Origin: Planctomycetota bacterium
GTDB lineage: Bacteria; Planctomycetota; JAJSAM01; JAJVHW01
DNA length: 64,000 bases
NCBI GenBank assembly: GCA_024280885.1
Contig: JAJRPF010000040.1
Span: 21,434 to 85,433 of the forward strand
Direction of reading: 5' to 3'
The translations under genes were made by a program, and so were the position numbers. How positions within the stretch are numbered: position 1 is the stretch's first letter; each line of letters opens with the position of its first letter. The notes under the pieces were generated by a model, which saw only the letters and a program-made list of their open reading frames with translations, was not told where the DNA came from and made no database searches. Of the stretch, positions 63,328 to 64,000 are shown one piece after another.

Positions 63328-63413
63328 CGTGCCAGGCTCAGATTTTTCGGCGCGGCCACGGGGCTGACGAGGGCGACACTCGTCGCCGCGCCGAGAAAAT
63401 TGAGCCAGGCACG
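63328..63413. repeat. inverted GTGCCAGGCTC element (family B), full form
   Basis: Arms 63328-63356 and 63385-63413 pair at 25 of 29 positions; each starts CGTGCC(A/T)GGCTCA and ends CGGCGCGGC. The loop is 28 bases. This is the most complete copy of the family. Confidence 0.8.
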
Positions 63414-63508
63414 CTACTTCGACGCCGCGCACCCTCTCGGTTGATCGGGGACCGGAGAGGGGTGCGGCAGACGAAGACGGCCAGACCGGGTCTGGCTCTC
63501 GAGTTGCT

Positions 63509-63617
63509 CAGACCGGGTCTGCTTTCGCGCCTTTTCGATCCGCCAAATGCATCCGCAGCAAAGAGCCTCTCCCGACCAGAAGAGTCAGTGAAAAGGCGCG
63601 AAAGGAGACCCGGTCTG
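63509..63617. repeat. 28-bp near-perfect inverted repeat (family C)
   Basis: Arms 63509-63536 and 63590-63617 pair at 27 of 28 positions (CAGACCGGGTCT ... CGCGCCTTTTC), separated by 53 bases. An extra palindrome, CAGACCGGGTCTG-like (CCAGACCGGGTCTGG, 63481-63495), lies just to the left. No other copy was seen in the window. Confidence 0.85.
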
Positions 63618-63726
63618 TCTGAAGAGGGCGCAGAGGAGGCGAGGACCAACGCACCGAGTCGCACCGCGAAACGTCCCGCATCAGCAACCGCAAGAAAGCC
63701 CCACCAACCAAGACAACGCCAGCAAC

Positions 63727-63976
63727 GAGAGCGAGTGGCGGGTCTTGTGCGTCAGCACAAACCGTGACACTCGCGGTGAGGCGTAGGGAGTGGATTCCGC
63801 CTGCTGAGTCCCGAACTCGCGACGCGCTCACTCCCGAGTCGAGCGTCGCACCCGATGCGTGGCATCGAACTCCGAGCGCCGCCCCGGACGAAGCTCGCGG
63901 AGCCGCGACGGGAGCCGAACATGCGAGCGGGAGCGAGCGTATCGACGGAGTCGATACCAACGCAATACAGCCGCGG
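63727..63976. repeat. dispersed imperfect repeat, about 250 bp, copy 2
   Basis: Direct partner of 16676-16921, same orientation. Conserved blocks: GAGAGCGAGTGGCG, CTCGCGGTGAGG, CTCCGAGCGCCGCCCCGG, GAGCCGAACATGCGAGCG and ACGCAAT. The middle is diverged. Confidence 0.75.
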
Positions 63977-64000
63977 CGGCTCGTATCTGAGACTCTGCCG

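Larger units (their letters stand above)
63289..64000. other. 712-base non-coding, repeat-dense end region
   Basis: Contains a family B inverted element (63328-63413), a second inverted element (63509-63617) and dispersed-repeat copy 2 (63727-63976). No frame has domain-like content; the longest minus frame (63508-63960) crosses two repeats and is not credible. Confidence 0.6.

Noticed and set aside
63508..63960. 150-codon minus-strand gene
   Set aside because: Spans an inverted repeat and the dispersed repeat; no similar frame in the other repeat copy.

Overview
High-GC bacterial chromosome segment, almost certainly from a planctomycete or close relative. The evidence is a family-typical H-X9-DG (DUF1559-like) pseudopilin-type protein, several FHA-domain proteins with a transmembrane segment in mid-protein, an ECF sigma factor carrying a very long extracytoplasmic tail, four large proteins built from carboxypeptidase-regulatory/CnaB-like beta-sandwich repeats, rare Shine-Dalgarno sites, and many GTGA/TTGA start-stop overlaps. 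No rRNA, tRNA, CRISPR array, prophage or transposase gene was seen.

Layout. 1-2527 (-) is the N-terminal part of a CnaB-like repeat protein cut by the window edge. 2771-4320 (+) holds two tandem paralogous membrane proteins. 4349-4695 (-) is a DUF433 antitoxin-like gene with a vestigial partner. 4837-9108 (-) is a GntR(YtrA-type)-ABC ATPase-membrane protein-HEAT protein operon with a palindromic operator-like site upstream. 9236-16427 (-) is a signalling block: FHA-CAP protein, FHA protein, vWA protein with zinc ribbon, and a protein kinase homologue. 16926-21621 (-) carries a CnaB-like lipoprotein and an FHA-GAF-AAA+ sigma-54 activator. 21694-26392 contains PcrA/UvrD helicase and an M48 metallopeptidase bracketed by two copies of a 244-bp block that includes the helicase 5' end. 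26393-29521 (+) encodes the sigma factor-TM-CnaB fusion.

29.5-37.4 kb is an accessory-looking stretch: a small protein with a triplicated 3' end, a nucleotidyltransferase toxin-like pair, an H-X9-DG protein frameshifted at a heptamer repeat, a secreted protein, two membrane proteins and a VapBC-type pair, with degenerate GTGCCAGGCTC elements between them. 37.4-41 kb has an LpxL-like acyltransferase coupled to a HEAT-cyclophilin lipoprotein, divergent from rpmB (L28), which has a recognisable promoter and terminator. 41.1-44.1 kb (+) encodes envelope proteins of unknown function.

44.2-62.0 kb (-) is a long co-directional run: FecR-like protein, outer-membrane barrel, Wza-like exporter and Wzz/BY-kinase (exopolysaccharide export), S41 protease, TsaD, LarB, CarA, PurA, UppS, CdsA, FkbM methyltransferase, PhoH, YbeY and a Ser/Thr kinase. 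TsaC/Sua5 follows on the other strand, so both conserved t6A enzymes lie in the window. The last 740 bases are non-coding and repeat-rich: a GGGATT array, two inverted-repeat elements and the second copy of a roughly 250-bp dispersed repeat.

Most notable points: the sigma factor fused through a membrane helix to an extracytoplasmic repeat array; the kinase/vWA/FHA/FHA-CAP cluster; the heptamer-repeat frameshift; and several families of short inverted or dispersed repeats that look like non-autonomous elements.
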